Source: Bacteroidaceae bacterium (GTDB lineage: Bacteria > Bacteroidota > Bacteroidia > Bacteroidales > Bacteroidaceae). Taken from it: DNA of 12,121 bases. How positions within the stretch are numbered: position 1 is the stretch's first letter; every line of letters starts with the position of its first letter. The notes under the pieces were generated by a model. That model made no database searches, had not been told where the DNA came from, and was given only the letters and a program-made list of their open reading frames with translations. This document shows positions 1-7,056 of the stretch, piece by piece. Location of the stretch: positions 13,263 through 25,383 of the forward strand of contig JABUUG010000017.1 in the NCBI GenBank assembly GCA_021443285.1. The letters are read 5' to 3'. The position numbers and the translations under genes were made by a program.

Positions 1-2048
1 CGTCCCCACATCACCGCCTTGCCGATGCTTGAGAAGGAGTTGTCTATGATGGTGATGTCCGACGCCTCCTTTGCCACTGCCGTGCCGTCGCCCATTGACA
101 GCCCGACGTGCGCCTGTTTAAGTGCCGGAGCATCGTTTGTGCCGTCGCCCGTTACCGACACCACCTGGTTTCTCGCCTGCAATGCCTCCACGAGCCGCTT
201 CTTGTCCATCGGACGGGCGCGGGCTATAATCTTCAGGTCCATAACACGGCTCTGCAATTCCTCATCGGTCATCGCATCAAGGTCTGCGCCGGTGATTATC
301 CTGCTGTAAATCAAAGAAGGTTCAGAAGGTAGAGAAGGTAAAGAGGGTACAGAATGGGAAGAAGGCAGGATTCCTATCTGCCGCGCTATCTCCCTCGCTG
401 TTCCCGGCGTGTCGCCCGTAACAATCTTCACGTCAATGCCAGCCTTCAGACACTCGCTGACAGCCGCCGGCACGTCCTCGCGCACCGGGTCGCTGATGGC
501 AACGATGCCGAGGAAATGGTCGTTGCGGGCAAAGCCGAGCGTGCGGTAGGCCTTGTTCTGGTAGTTGCACAGGGTGGTGTGCAGTGTGTTCTCGTCTATG
601 TCCGAACTGCTGCACAGGGAATATACAATCTCCGGCGCGCCCTTGGTAAATTGCTCTTCAACAGCAGAACCATCGGCAGCGGTTATGGCGATGGTGGTGG
701 ACATATACTTCTTCTCTGTGGAGAACGGCACTTCCGCTATCACCTTCGCCTCCGCCTTTATCCTGCGGTAGTCATAGCCCTTCTCGTTAAGCCATAGGAG
801 CAGTGCGCCCTCGGTGGGGTTGCCGATGGGTTTCGGCACGGAAGAAGAGTAGTCGAGCGATGCTGTCGTGTTCACGGCAATGCCCTGGGCGAGTTCCGGC
901 GTGAGGTCTGCGAATGTGGTCTCCGCCACCTGCATCTTGTTCTGTGTCAGCGTGCCGGTCTTGTCGGTGCATATCACGGTTGTCGCGCCCATCGTCTCGC
1001 AGGCGTGCATCTTCCGCACCAGGTTGTTTGTGCGCAGCATGGCACGCATGGAATAGGCAAGGCTCAGTGTTACAGCCATCGGCAGGCCTTCGGGAACGGC
1101 AACCACTATCAGCGTAACGGCTATCATCAGCTTTTGCAGGAAATACGCCACAAACGCCATGTCCGCCGCATTGCCCTGTATGAACCACCACGCCACATGA
1201 CCTATCACAATCACTACGGCAAGGGCGTAGCTCACGAGCGTTATCCAGTTGCCGAGACTGTCCAGCTGCTCGTTGAGCGGTGTCTTCACCGTGTCGTCTA
1301 TCTGTGCCGCCTCGAACACCTTTCCGTATTCTGTCTGCTGCCCTACCCTACCGACTCTATACACTCCATGCCCCTCCATCACCTTTGTGCTACGCAGCAC
1401 ATGGTTTGTAGGGTATGTGGCGTCTTTGTCGAAGTCGGCGGCATCGGTCGATTTCCTGCATACAGGCTCTCCCGTCAGCGACGACTCGTCCACCTGCATC
1501 ATGACAGCCTCAAGCAGTTCGCCGTCGGCGGGAATCTCGTCGCCAGTGGATAGCACAACGATGTCGCCTACCACCACTTCCTGCCGCTCTATCTCGGTTA
1601 CACTGCCGTTTCTCACCACCTTCACGCGCTCCTCGTCGCTCTTCTCGTTGAGGGCGGAGAAGGCGCTGTCTGCCTGATACTCGAAATAGAACGCCAGCCC
1701 CACCGCAAGCAGTATGGCAACGATTATGCCCACCGGCTCGAAGAACACGGCGGCGGGCTGCCTCTCTATGCCCATCCAGCCGTAATACTGGCTGCACGAC
1801 ACAAGGATGGACAGCACGGCGGCTATCTCAAGCACGAATATCAGCGGGTCGGCATCGCTGTACGGTTTGCCCTTGTTCCTGCCCTTCTTGTGCTTGAACT
1901 TATGCCCCAACGGGCCGGCGAACTTCAGCAGCAGTGCTTTCCATACGGGGTCTGACTCAGGTGCGACGAGTATGTTTGCGCCATGCTCCTCGCGGCTCTT
2001 TATCACTTCGGCATCGGTCAGACCGGTATGTTGGTTGGATGGTTTCAT
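1..2048 (-). CDS. Calcium-translocating P-type ATPase, PMCA-type (partial, C-terminus beyond window)
   Basis: P-type ATPase that should pump Ca2+ out of the cytoplasm across the inner membrane using ATP. The frame is open without a stop from the ATG at 2048 to the window edge (682 codons). Visible landmarks are the actuator motif TGE at residues 192-194 (in SSLTGEPV), the M4 ion-binding motif PEGLP at 319-323 (typical of type II pumps), the phosphorylation motif DKTGTLT with Asp362, and the hinge motif TGDGTNDAP at about 633-641. The sequence stops near residue 682 (around AVMWG). Family members are usually close to 900 residues, so M5-M10 lie outside. The start fits the usual short N-terminus before GLTDAEV. 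It lies 179 bp downstream of carB on the same strand; I see no good promoter between them, so read-through from carB is possible. A run of seven C residues on the coding strand sits just before the start codon. An in-frame 9-bp repeat lies at residues about 561-578. Class is secure; Ca2+ specificity is inferred from the family. Confidence 0.93.
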   Translation of the reverse strand, partial: MKPSNQHTGLTDAEVIKSREEHGANILVAPESDPVWKALLLKFAGPLGHKFKHKKGRNKGKPYSDADPLIFVLEIAAVLSILVSCSQYYGWMGIERQPAAVFFEPVGIIVAILLAVGLAFYFEYQADSAFSALNEKSDEERVKVVRNGSVTEIERQEVVVGDIVVLSTGDEIPADGELLEAVMMQVDESSLTGEPVCRKSTDAADFDKDATYPTNHVLRSTKVMEGHGVYRVGRVGQQTEYGKVFEAAQIDDTVKTPLNEQLDSLGNWITLVSYALAVVIVIGHVAWWFIQGNAADMAFVAYFLQKLMIAVTLIVVAVPEGLPMAVTLSLAYSMRAMLRTNNLVRKMHACETMGATTVICTDKTGTLTQNKMQVAETTFADLTPELAQGIAVNTTASLDYSSSVPKPIGNPTEGALLLWLNEKGYDYRRIKAEAKVIAEVPFSTEKKYMSTTIAITAADGSAVEEQFTKGAPEIVYSLCSSSDIDENTLHTTLCNYQNKAYRTLGFARNDHFLGIVAISDPVREDVPAAVSECLKAGIDVKIVTGDTPGTAREIARQIGILPSSHSVPSLPSLPSEPSLIYSRIITGADLDAMTDEELQSRVMDLKIIARARPMDKKRLVEALQARNQVVSVTGDGTNDAPALKQAHVGLSMGDGTAVAKEASDITIIDNSFSSIGKAVMWG
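315..368 (-). repeat. In-frame 9-bp tandem repeat inside the ATPase gene (six units)
   Basis: On the plus strand six 9-bp units run without a gap: AGAAGGTTC, AGAAGGTAG, AGAAGGTAA, AGAGGGTAC, AGAATGGGA, AGAAGGCAG. On the coding strand they encode a Pro/Ser-rich stretch with an x-P-S period (LPS, VPS, LPS, LPS, EPS) at about residues 561-578. It falls between the conserved blocks TAREIARQIGI and ITGADLDAM, where homologues as I remember them have a short variable loop. The unit resembles the 9-bp GTTAAAGAA repeats found between genes in this window (for example AGAAGGTAA against AGAAGTTAA). Because the unit is a multiple of three, gain or loss of copies keeps the frame. Confidence 0.8.
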
Positions 2049-2080
2049 AGGGGGGGATGGAAGTTGATATTTTAAGGGGA

Positions 2081-2125
2081 GTTAAAGAAGTTAAAGAAGT
2101 TAAAGGAGTTAAAGAAGTTAAAGAC
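2081..2125 (+). repeat. Five tandem GTTAAAGAR units (first arm of an inverted repeat)
   Basis: Units are GTTAAAGAA, GTTAAAGAA, GTTAAAGGA, GTTAAAGAA and GTTAAAGAC, 9 bp each with no spacer. They form one arm of an imperfect inverted repeat whose other arm is at 2172-2220. The innermost unit, 2117-2125, is the exact complement of 2177-2185. The arms are separated by about 51 bp of AT-rich DNA. The whole structure fills most of the carB-ATPase intergenic region. Confidence 0.85.
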
Positions 2126-2158
2126 AAATGTTTTATTCCCTGAAATCTATCTAAAGAT

Positions 2159-2220
2159 AAAACTATGTAGGGTAATGTCTTTAACTCCCTTAACTCCTTT
2201 AACTTCCTTTAACTTCCTTA
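2159..2220 (-). repeat. Leader repeat element upstream of the ATPase gene: (GGAGTTAAA)n-GACATTAC
   Basis: Read on the minus strand, 9-10 bp units of the GGAGTTAAAG type (2180-2220) end in the octamer GACATTAC (2172-2179), followed by a CTACATAGTTTT-like block. The 33 bp at 2159-2191 match 5488-5520, upstream of carB, with a single mismatch (2171 against 5500). The octamer lies 123 bp before the ATPase start codon. The units here vary between 9 and 10 bp, so they do not keep a reading frame. Together with the arm at 2081-2125 this could fold into a long hairpin in the transcript, possibly ending or attenuating carB transcription. Confidence 0.75.
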
Positions 2221-2227
2221 TTAATGC

Positions 2228-5200
2228 CTATCTGTCGTACTCCTGCCAGCTCTTAATCTTTATGTCGCTCTGCTTCAGCGTGCAGAAGGCGTTGATGAAA
2301 GCCTGTGCAAGACGCGCGTTTGTCAGCAGCGGGATGTTGTGGTCTATCGCGCCGCGGCGTATGCGGTAGCCGTTTGTCAGCTCACGCTTGGTCTGGTTCT
2401 TCGGCACATTGACGATAAGGTCGAAGGCATGGTTTGCGATGAGGTCCATCACCTTGTTCTCGCCTTCCTCGTCGGGCCATGCCACAACCGTTGCCTCCAC
2501 GCCGTTCTCTTCGAGGAAGCGTGCTGTGCCGGCTGTTGCGTAAATCTTATAGCCGCCCTGTATGAGCTTCTGTGCCGGCTCAAGCAGCTGCACCTTGCCT
2601 TTCGCGCCGCCCGATGAGAGCAGTATGTTCTTCTCCGGGATGCGGTAGCCGGTGGCTATCATGGCGTTGAGCATAGCCTCTTCCACTGAATCGCCGAGAC
2701 AGCCCACCTCGCCTGTTGACGACATATCCACGCCAAGCACCGGGTCGGCGTTCTGCAGACGTGCAAACGAGAACTGCGAAGCCTTCACGCCGATGCGGTC
2801 GATGTCAAATTCGCTGCTGTCCGGGCGTGAGTATTCCACGCCGAGCATTATCTTCGTCGCGGTCTCTATGAAGTTGCGCTTCAGGATTTTGCTGACGAAC
2901 GGGAACGAGCGCGATGCGCGCAGGTTACACTCTATAACCTTCAGCGACAGGTTCTTGGCGAGGAACTGTATGTTGAACGGACCGGAGATGTTAAGCTCCT
3001 TTGCAATGGCGCGTGCCACCTGCTTTATCTTGCGCACGGTAGAGAAATAGATGTGCTGTGCGGGGAACATCATCGTGGCGTCGCCGGAGTGTACGCCGGC
3101 ATACTCCACATGCTCGGAGATGGCGTACTCCACTATCTCGCCCTTGTCGGCAACGGCGTCGAACTCTATCTCCTTCGTGTCCTGCATGAACTGCGACACC
3201 ACTACGGGGAACTCCTTGCTCACCTCTGTTGCCATCTGCAGGAAGCGCTCCAGCTCTTCATGGCTGTAGCACACATTCATCGCTGCACCTGAAAGCACAT
3301 ACGACGGGCGCACGAGCACGGGGAAGCCCACCTTAGCCACGAACTCCTTGATGTCTTCCATCGAGGTCAGCGCGCGCCATGCCGGCTGGTCTATGGCGAG
3401 CTTGTCGAGCATGGCAGAGAACTTGTCGCGGTTCTCGGCGCGGTCGATGTTCACCGGCGATGTACCGAGAATGTTCACGTTCTGGCGGTAGAGCTTCATC
3501 GCGAGGTTGTTTGGTATCTGTCCGCCCACAGAGACGATTGTGCCGTTTGGCTTCTCAAGCTCTATGACATCAAGCACACGCTCAAACGACAGCTCGTCGA
3601 AGTAGAGGCGGTCGCACATGTCGTAGTCGGTGGAAACAGTCTCCGGGTTGTAGTTTATCATGATTGACTTGTAGCCGAGCTTGCGGGCAGTGTTTATGGC
3701 GTTCACCGAGCACCAGTCGAACTCCACCGAGCTGCCTATGCGGTATGCGCCAGAACCGAGCACCACCACCGACTTCTCGCCTGTGTTGTACGGTATGTCG
3801 TAGCCCTCAACGGCGTAGGTCATGTAGAGGTAGTTGGTGAGCTCAGGATGCTCCGAAGCCACTGTGTTGATGCGCTTCACGGCTGGCACGATGCCCTTCG
3901 ACTTGCGGTAGGCGCGCACCTCAAGGTTCTCCTTCTCCATATTGCCCTTCGACTTCAGCACGAAGCGGGCTATCTGGAAGTCGGAGAAGCCGCACACCTT
4001 CACCTCGCGGAGCAGCTCTGTCGGCAGGTCTTCGAGCTTGTTGTATTTCAGCAGCTCGTTCTTCAGGTCAACGATGTGCTTGCACCTCTCAAGGAACCAC
4101 ACGTCTATCTTTGTCAGCTCCTCTATCTTCTCCACGCTGTAGCCCTCTTCCAGAGCCTGTGCGATGGCGAAGATGCGCAGGTCGGTAGGGTTCGACAGCT
4201 CTTCTTCCACATTGTCGAAGTGTGTGTGGTCGTTGCCCACGAAGCCGTGCATGCCCTGACCTATCATGCGCAGACCTTTCTGCAGCATCTCCTCAAACGA
4301 GCGGCCGATAGACATTATCTCGCCCACAGACTTCATCGAGCTGCCTATCAGGCGGCTCACACCGGAGAACTTAGTGAGGTCCCAGCGCGGTATCTTGCAA
4401 ATCATGTAGTCGAGCTGCGGCGCAACATAAGCTGAGTTGGGAGTGCCCATCTCGCCAATTTGGTCGAGGGTGTAGCCGAGCGCAATCTTTGCAGCGACAA
4501 ATGCCAACGGGTAGCCCGTAGCCTTCGATGCAAGAGCAGACGAGCGCGACAGGCGGGCGTTTATCTCTATGATGCGGTAGTCGTTGGTCTCTGCGTTGAA
4601 GGCAAACTGTATGTTGCACTCGCCGACGATGCCGAGATGGCGCACGCACTGTATGGTCAGCTCCTGCAGCATCTTCACCTGGTCGTCTCTGAGCGAGCAG
4701 GTAGGCGCAACCACGATAGACTCGCCCGTGTGTATGCCGAGCGGGTCGAAGTTCTCCATCGAGGCAACGGTGAAGCAATGGTCGTTGGCGTCGCGGATGC
4801 ACTCGAACTCTATCTCCTTCCATCCCTTCAGCGACTCCTCAACGAGTATCTGCGGGGCGAAGGTGAATGCGCTCTCTGCAAGTTCCGTAAACGCTTTCTC
4901 GTCAGGGCAGATGCCGGAACCGAGTCCGCCGAGCGCGTAAGCCGAGCGCACCATGATGGGGAAGCCTATCTCGCGGGCGGCGTTCAGGGCTGCCTCCATA
5001 GTCTCTACGGCATGGCTGACAGGCGTTTTCAGGTTTGCCTCGTCCATCTTCTTCACGAAGCGGTCGCGGTCTTCGGTGTCCATAATAGCCTCAACAGATG
5101 TGCCCAGCACCTTCACGCCGTACTCCTTGAGCGTGCCGTTCAGGTACAGCTCCGTACCGCAGTTCAGCGCAGTCTGTCCGCCGAAGGCAAGGAGGATGCC

Positions 5201-5446
5201 GTCGGGGCGCTCACGCTTGATTATTTCCGTAACAAAGTGTGTGGTCACTGGTTGGAAATAAACCTTGTCAGCGATACCCTCCGATGTCTGGATGGTGGCG
5301 ATGTTGGGGTTTACCAATACACTGCTGATGCCCTCTTCGCGAAGAGCCTTTAGAGCCTGCGAGCCGCTATAGTCGAACTCGCCTGCCTGTCCGATTTTCA
5401 GAGCGCCCGAACCGAGCACAATGACTTTCTTCAGTTGATCCTTCAT
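2228..5446 (-). CDS. carB: Carbamoyl-phosphate synthase large subunit
   Basis: Makes carbamoyl phosphate from bicarbonate, ammonia (delivered from glutamine by CarA) and two ATP, for pyrimidine and arginine synthesis in the cytoplasm. At 1072 residues it is full length. The first half starts with VLGSGALKIGQAGEFDYSG (residues 10-28) and has an ATP-grasp loop GGLGSG (173-178) and EINARLSRSSALASK (294-308). An oligomerisation region follows (about 400-550). The second half repeats the design, with VLGSGAYRIGSSVEFDW (562-578), RPSYVLSGAAMNV (713-725) and ECNLRASRSFPFVSK (839-853). The MGS-like allosteric domain is about 938-1072. The second half and the allosteric domain look more like animal CPS1 than E. 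coli CarB (my comparison from memory). It has its own promoter and a leader of about 140 nt with no clear Shine-Dalgarno. carA is not adjacent on either side. argF', which uses the product, lies 2.8 kb away on the other strand. Confidence 0.97.
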   Translation of the reverse strand: MKDQLKKVIVLGSGALKIGQAGEFDYSGSQALKALREEGISSVLVNPNIATIQTSEGIADKVYFQPVTTHFVTEIIKRERPDGILLAFGGQTALNCGTELYLNGTLKEYGVKVLGTSVEAIMDTEDRDRFVKKMDEANLKTPVSHAVETMEAALNAAREIGFPIMVRSAYALGGLGSGICPDEKAFTELAESAFTFAPQILVEESLKGWKEIEFECIRDANDHCFTVASMENFDPLGIHTGESIVVAPTCSLRDDQVKMLQELTIQCVRHLGIVGECNIQFAFNAETNDYRIIEINARLSRSSALASKATGYPLAFVAAKIALGYTLDQIGEMGTPNSAYVAPQLDYMICKIPRWDLTKFSGVSRLIGSSMKSVGEIMSIGRSFEEMLQKGLRMIGQGMHGFVGNDHTHFDNVEEELSNPTDLRIFAIAQALEEGYSVEKIEELTKIDVWFLERCKHIVDLKNELLKYNKLEDLPTELLREVKVCGFSDFQIARFVLKSKGNMEKENLEVRAYRKSKGIVPAVKRINTVASEHPELTNYLYMTYAVEGYDIPYNTGEKSVVVLGSGAYRIGSSVEFDWCSVNAINTARKLGYKSIMINYNPETVSTDYDMCDRLYFDELSFERVLDVIELEKPNGTIVSVGGQIPNNLAMKLYRQNVNILGTSPVNIDRAENRDKFSAMLDKLAIDQPAWRALTSMEDIKEFVAKVGFPVLVRPSYVLSGAAMNVCYSHEELERFLQMATEVSKEFPVVVSQFMQDTKEIEFDAVADKGEIVEYAISEHVEYAGVHSGDATMMFPAQHIYFSTVRKIKQVARAIAKELNISGPFNIQFLAKNLSLKVIECNLRASRSFPFVSKILKRNFIETATKIMLGVEYSRPDSSEFDIDRIGVKASQFSFARLQNADPVLGVDMSSTGEVGCLGDSVEEAMLNAMIATGYRIPEKNILLSSGGAKGKVQLLEPAQKLIQGGYKIYATAGTARFLEENGVEATVVAWPDEEGENKVMDLIANHAFDLIVNVPKNQTKRELTNGYRIRRGAIDHNIPLLTNARLAQAFINAFCTLKQSDIKIKSWQEYDR

Positions 5447-5487
5447 TGTTTATGCTATAAGTTGTGAATGTTTGTTCTGTAAGTTTC

Positions 5488-5541
5488 AAAACTATGTAGA
5501 GTAATGTCTTTAACTCCCTTTACTCCTTTAACTCCCTTAAC
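5488..5541 (-). repeat. Leader repeat element upstream of carB: (GGAGTTAAA)n-GACATTAC
   Basis: Read on the minus strand, units GTTAAGGGA, GTTAAAGGA, GTAAAGGGA and GTTAAAGAC end in GACATTAC (5501-5508). The 33 bp at 5488-5520 match 2159-2191 with one mismatch. The element lies downstream of the predicted carB promoter, so it would be transcribed as part of the carB leader, with the octamer 54 bp before the start codon. Unlike the copies before the ATPase and dsbD, it has no clear inverted arm. Confidence 0.8.
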
Positions 5542-5594
5542 TTCTGTATTTGTACCTTCTCTTCCTCCCATATTTTTCATACCCCTATTGGGTG

Positions 5595-5625
5595 CAAAAT
5601 TAAGCAAATGCCGCCGCCATGCAAA
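5595..5625 (-). promoter_or_regulatory. carB promoter, Bacteroidetes -33/-7 consensus
   Basis: On the minus strand TTTG (5625-5622) is followed by exactly 19 bp and then TAATTTTG (5602-5595). This matches the Bacteroidetes primary promoter, TTTG-N19-21-TAnnTTTG. Transcription should start near 5590, giving a leader of roughly 140 nt before carB. Confidence 0.8.
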
Positions 5626-5863
5626 ATCTTGGCCGACGTTATGCACTGCGACACCATATTATAATAGATGTGTATCATCTGGAAAAGTGAGGCTACATGC
5701 GCAAAAGCGGGGCAAAGCAATTCACTTATAACCTAAAACAACAAAACACAGTGGGGGCGAATCACATACTATCCACAAAATTCCCAAGGTGTCTTATGTT
5801 AAAAAGACCGAGTCTTATCACATATAGCCACCAAGAATGTACGGCATATTCCCCTACTACCCG

Positions 5864-5871
5864 TAAATTTG
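5864..5871 (+). promoter_or_regulatory. Probable -7 element for the secreted hydrolase gene
   Basis: TAAATTTG fits TAnnTTTG and is followed by C, as in the other promoters of this window. No TTTG is found 19-21 bp upstream, so only the -7 half is supported. It would give a leader of about 65 nt to the ATG at 5941. Confidence 0.45.
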
Positions 5872-5924
5872 CGGCGCAAAAACAGAGTAATGCGCATCAT
5901 TACACATTTATAATATGGAAAGGC

Positions 5925-5934
5925 GGAGGAGGAA
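5925..5934 (+). promoter_or_regulatory. Strong purine-rich ribosome binding site
   Basis: GGAGGAGGAA lies six bases before the ATG at 5941 and resembles a classical Shine-Dalgarno sequence. This is unusual for the phylum, where such sites are weak, and the other genes here lack one. It supports 5941 as the start. Confidence 0.6.
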
Positions 5935-5940
5935 CTATTC

Positions 5941-6825
5941 ATGGCATCTATAAGAAGACATATTTCACTCATCATCATTTCCCTGCTTTCGCTTGTGGCA
6001 TACGCCCAGGAGAAAGGGTTTACGCTGGAGGCGAAGCGAGGCGTCATTCCCGGCGGCTACAACTTCTGGGTAACGACTCCATACTTCTACAACGACAACA
6101 GCGACAAGATGGCGCTCGTGGTGTTCCTGCACGGCAGGAGCCTCTGCGGGCACGACCTCAACAGGGTGAGGCGCTACGGCACGATTGCCGCCATAGAGAA
6201 GGGCATGCAGCTGGAGGCAGTCTGCGTGGCGCCGCAGAATCCGGGCGGACCGTGGAAGCCGTCGAAGGTGCTGGAGGTGGTGGAGTATATGGAGCGCCAC
6301 TACCGCATAGAGCCCACACGCATATACGTGCTCGGCATGAGCCTGGGAGGCTTCGGCACGATGGACTTCGTTGGCACATATCCCGACAAGGTGGCGGCGG
6401 CGATGGCATTCTGCGGCGGAAGCACGCTGCGCAGCTACGAGGGACTGTCGAAACTGCCGCTGTGGATTGTACACGGCACGGCAGACACCGCAGTGCCGGT
6501 CAGGGAGTCGCGCAAGGTGGCTGAGGGCATCCGCAGCAACTACCCCTCCGACATGCTGCTCTACAGCGAGCTGCCGGGCGTGAACCACGGACGGCTGACC
6601 CGACTGTTCTACCAGCTGGACACCTACGACTGGCTCTTCTGCCACAACCTGCTCACGCGACGCGCCGACAAGACGCACTCCATAACCGTACAGACCCTGA
6701 ACCGACCCTACAAGGCGAACATGGTTCGCGACAACTATCCCGACGAGGAATGGTGGGAAAACGCCCTCTACGGCGATGACTATGAACCCGACGAAACAGG
6801 GGAAAAGGAGCAGGAGAAAGAGTGA
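5941..6825 (+). CDS. Secreted alpha/beta-hydrolase (esterase/carboxylesterase-like)
   Basis: Predicted serine hydrolase of 294 residues, exported from the cytoplasm. Residues 1-22 form a signal peptide: basic start (RRH), a hydrophobic core IIISLLSLV and AYA before Gln23. The fold is recognisable from the oxyanion strand VVFLHGRS (60-67), the nucleophile elbow GMSLGG (Ser134), Asp182 in HGTADTAVP and His216 in GVNHGRL, which together give a plausible Ser-Asp-His triad. A stretch of about 50 residues after the core, ending in an acidic tail rich in E and D (from about 265), has no function I recognise. Relatives are annotated as phospholipase/carboxylesterase, dienelactone hydrolase or PHB-depolymerase-like, and the substrate cannot be told from sequence. 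It is transcribed divergently from carB. The next gene starts 231 bp downstream with its own promoter element, so it is probably monocistronic. I see no clear terminator after it. Confidence 0.85.
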   Translation: MASIRRHISLIIISLLSLVAYAQEKGFTLEAKRGVIPGGYNFWVTTPYFYNDNSDKMALVVFLHGRSLCGHDLNRVRRYGTIAAIEKGMQLEAVCVAPQNPGGPWKPSKVLEVVEYMERHYRIEPTRIYVLGMSLGGFGTMDFVGTYPDKVAAAMAFCGGSTLRSYEGLSKLPLWIVHGTADTAVPVRESRKVAEGIRSNYPSDMLLYSELPGVNHGRLTRLFYQLDTYDWLFCHNLLTRRADKTHSITVQTLNRPYKANMVRDNYPDEEWWENALYGDDYEPDETGEKEQEKE

Positions 6826-6918
6826 GAATATGTTCTAAATCGGAACACGAGGAACTGTTAAAATGTCTTAAAAAAATTAAAAATCGCTGAAAAACAGCCG
6901 TATTCCGAAGAAAAGCCA

Positions 6919-6926
6919 TACCTTTG
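6919..6926 (+). promoter_or_regulatory. Probable -7 element for the M23 peptidase gene
   Basis: TACCTTTG, followed by CA, fits TAnnTTTG. A TTTG at -33 is missing, but an A-rich tract (about 6868-6896) lies upstream. The predicted start near 6932 gives a leader of about 125 nt before the ATG at 7057. Confidence 0.5.
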
Positions 6927-7056
6927 CAGTCGGATTTGTGTTAAAAATCGTTTCAACACAGACGCCTGACAGAAATTTGAGGCAGACATTTGGAGAAAAA
7001 GAATACCACGAAAACAGCAAGCTTTTTCTGCCTCCTTGCAATAAGAATATAGAATT

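Larger units (their letters stand above)
5447..5940. other. Gene-free divergent region between carB and the secreted hydrolase
   Basis: The carB side holds the leader repeat element (5488-5541) and a consensus promoter (5595-5625). The hydrolase side holds a TAAATTTGC element (5864-5871) and a purine-rich ribosome binding site (5925-5934). Between about 5626 and 5860 I see no convincing gene, tRNA or terminator, only short imperfect palindromes (for example AAGAC-CGA-GTCTT near 5804-5816). ORFs crossing this part are low-complexity or overlap the hydrolase gene in another frame. Confidence 0.7.

Noticed and set aside
4460..5353. 297-residue ORF on the plus strand inside carB, plus other long ORFs there
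   Set aside because: These overlap a full-length, well-conserved carB; long antisense frames are expected from its GC-rich codon use.
5455..5646. 63-residue minus-strand protein upstream of carB
   Set aside because: Its first ATG at 5646 lies upstream of the predicted carB promoter and most of the protein is repeat-encoded; only the shorter leader ORF from 5580 merits mention as a finding.
5915..5953. 12-codon ORF overlapping the hydrolase start codon
   Set aside because: It is very short and consists mainly of the ribosome-binding purine tract; nothing beyond chance supports it.
5697..6524. 275-residue plus-strand ORF overlapping the hydrolase gene
   Set aside because: Different frame from the signal-peptide hydrolase, no domain, and arginine/glycine-rich composition typical of a shadow frame.
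6877..6950. Direct repeat TTAAAAATCG before the M23 gene
   Set aside because: A ten-base match in AT-rich leader DNA is within chance.
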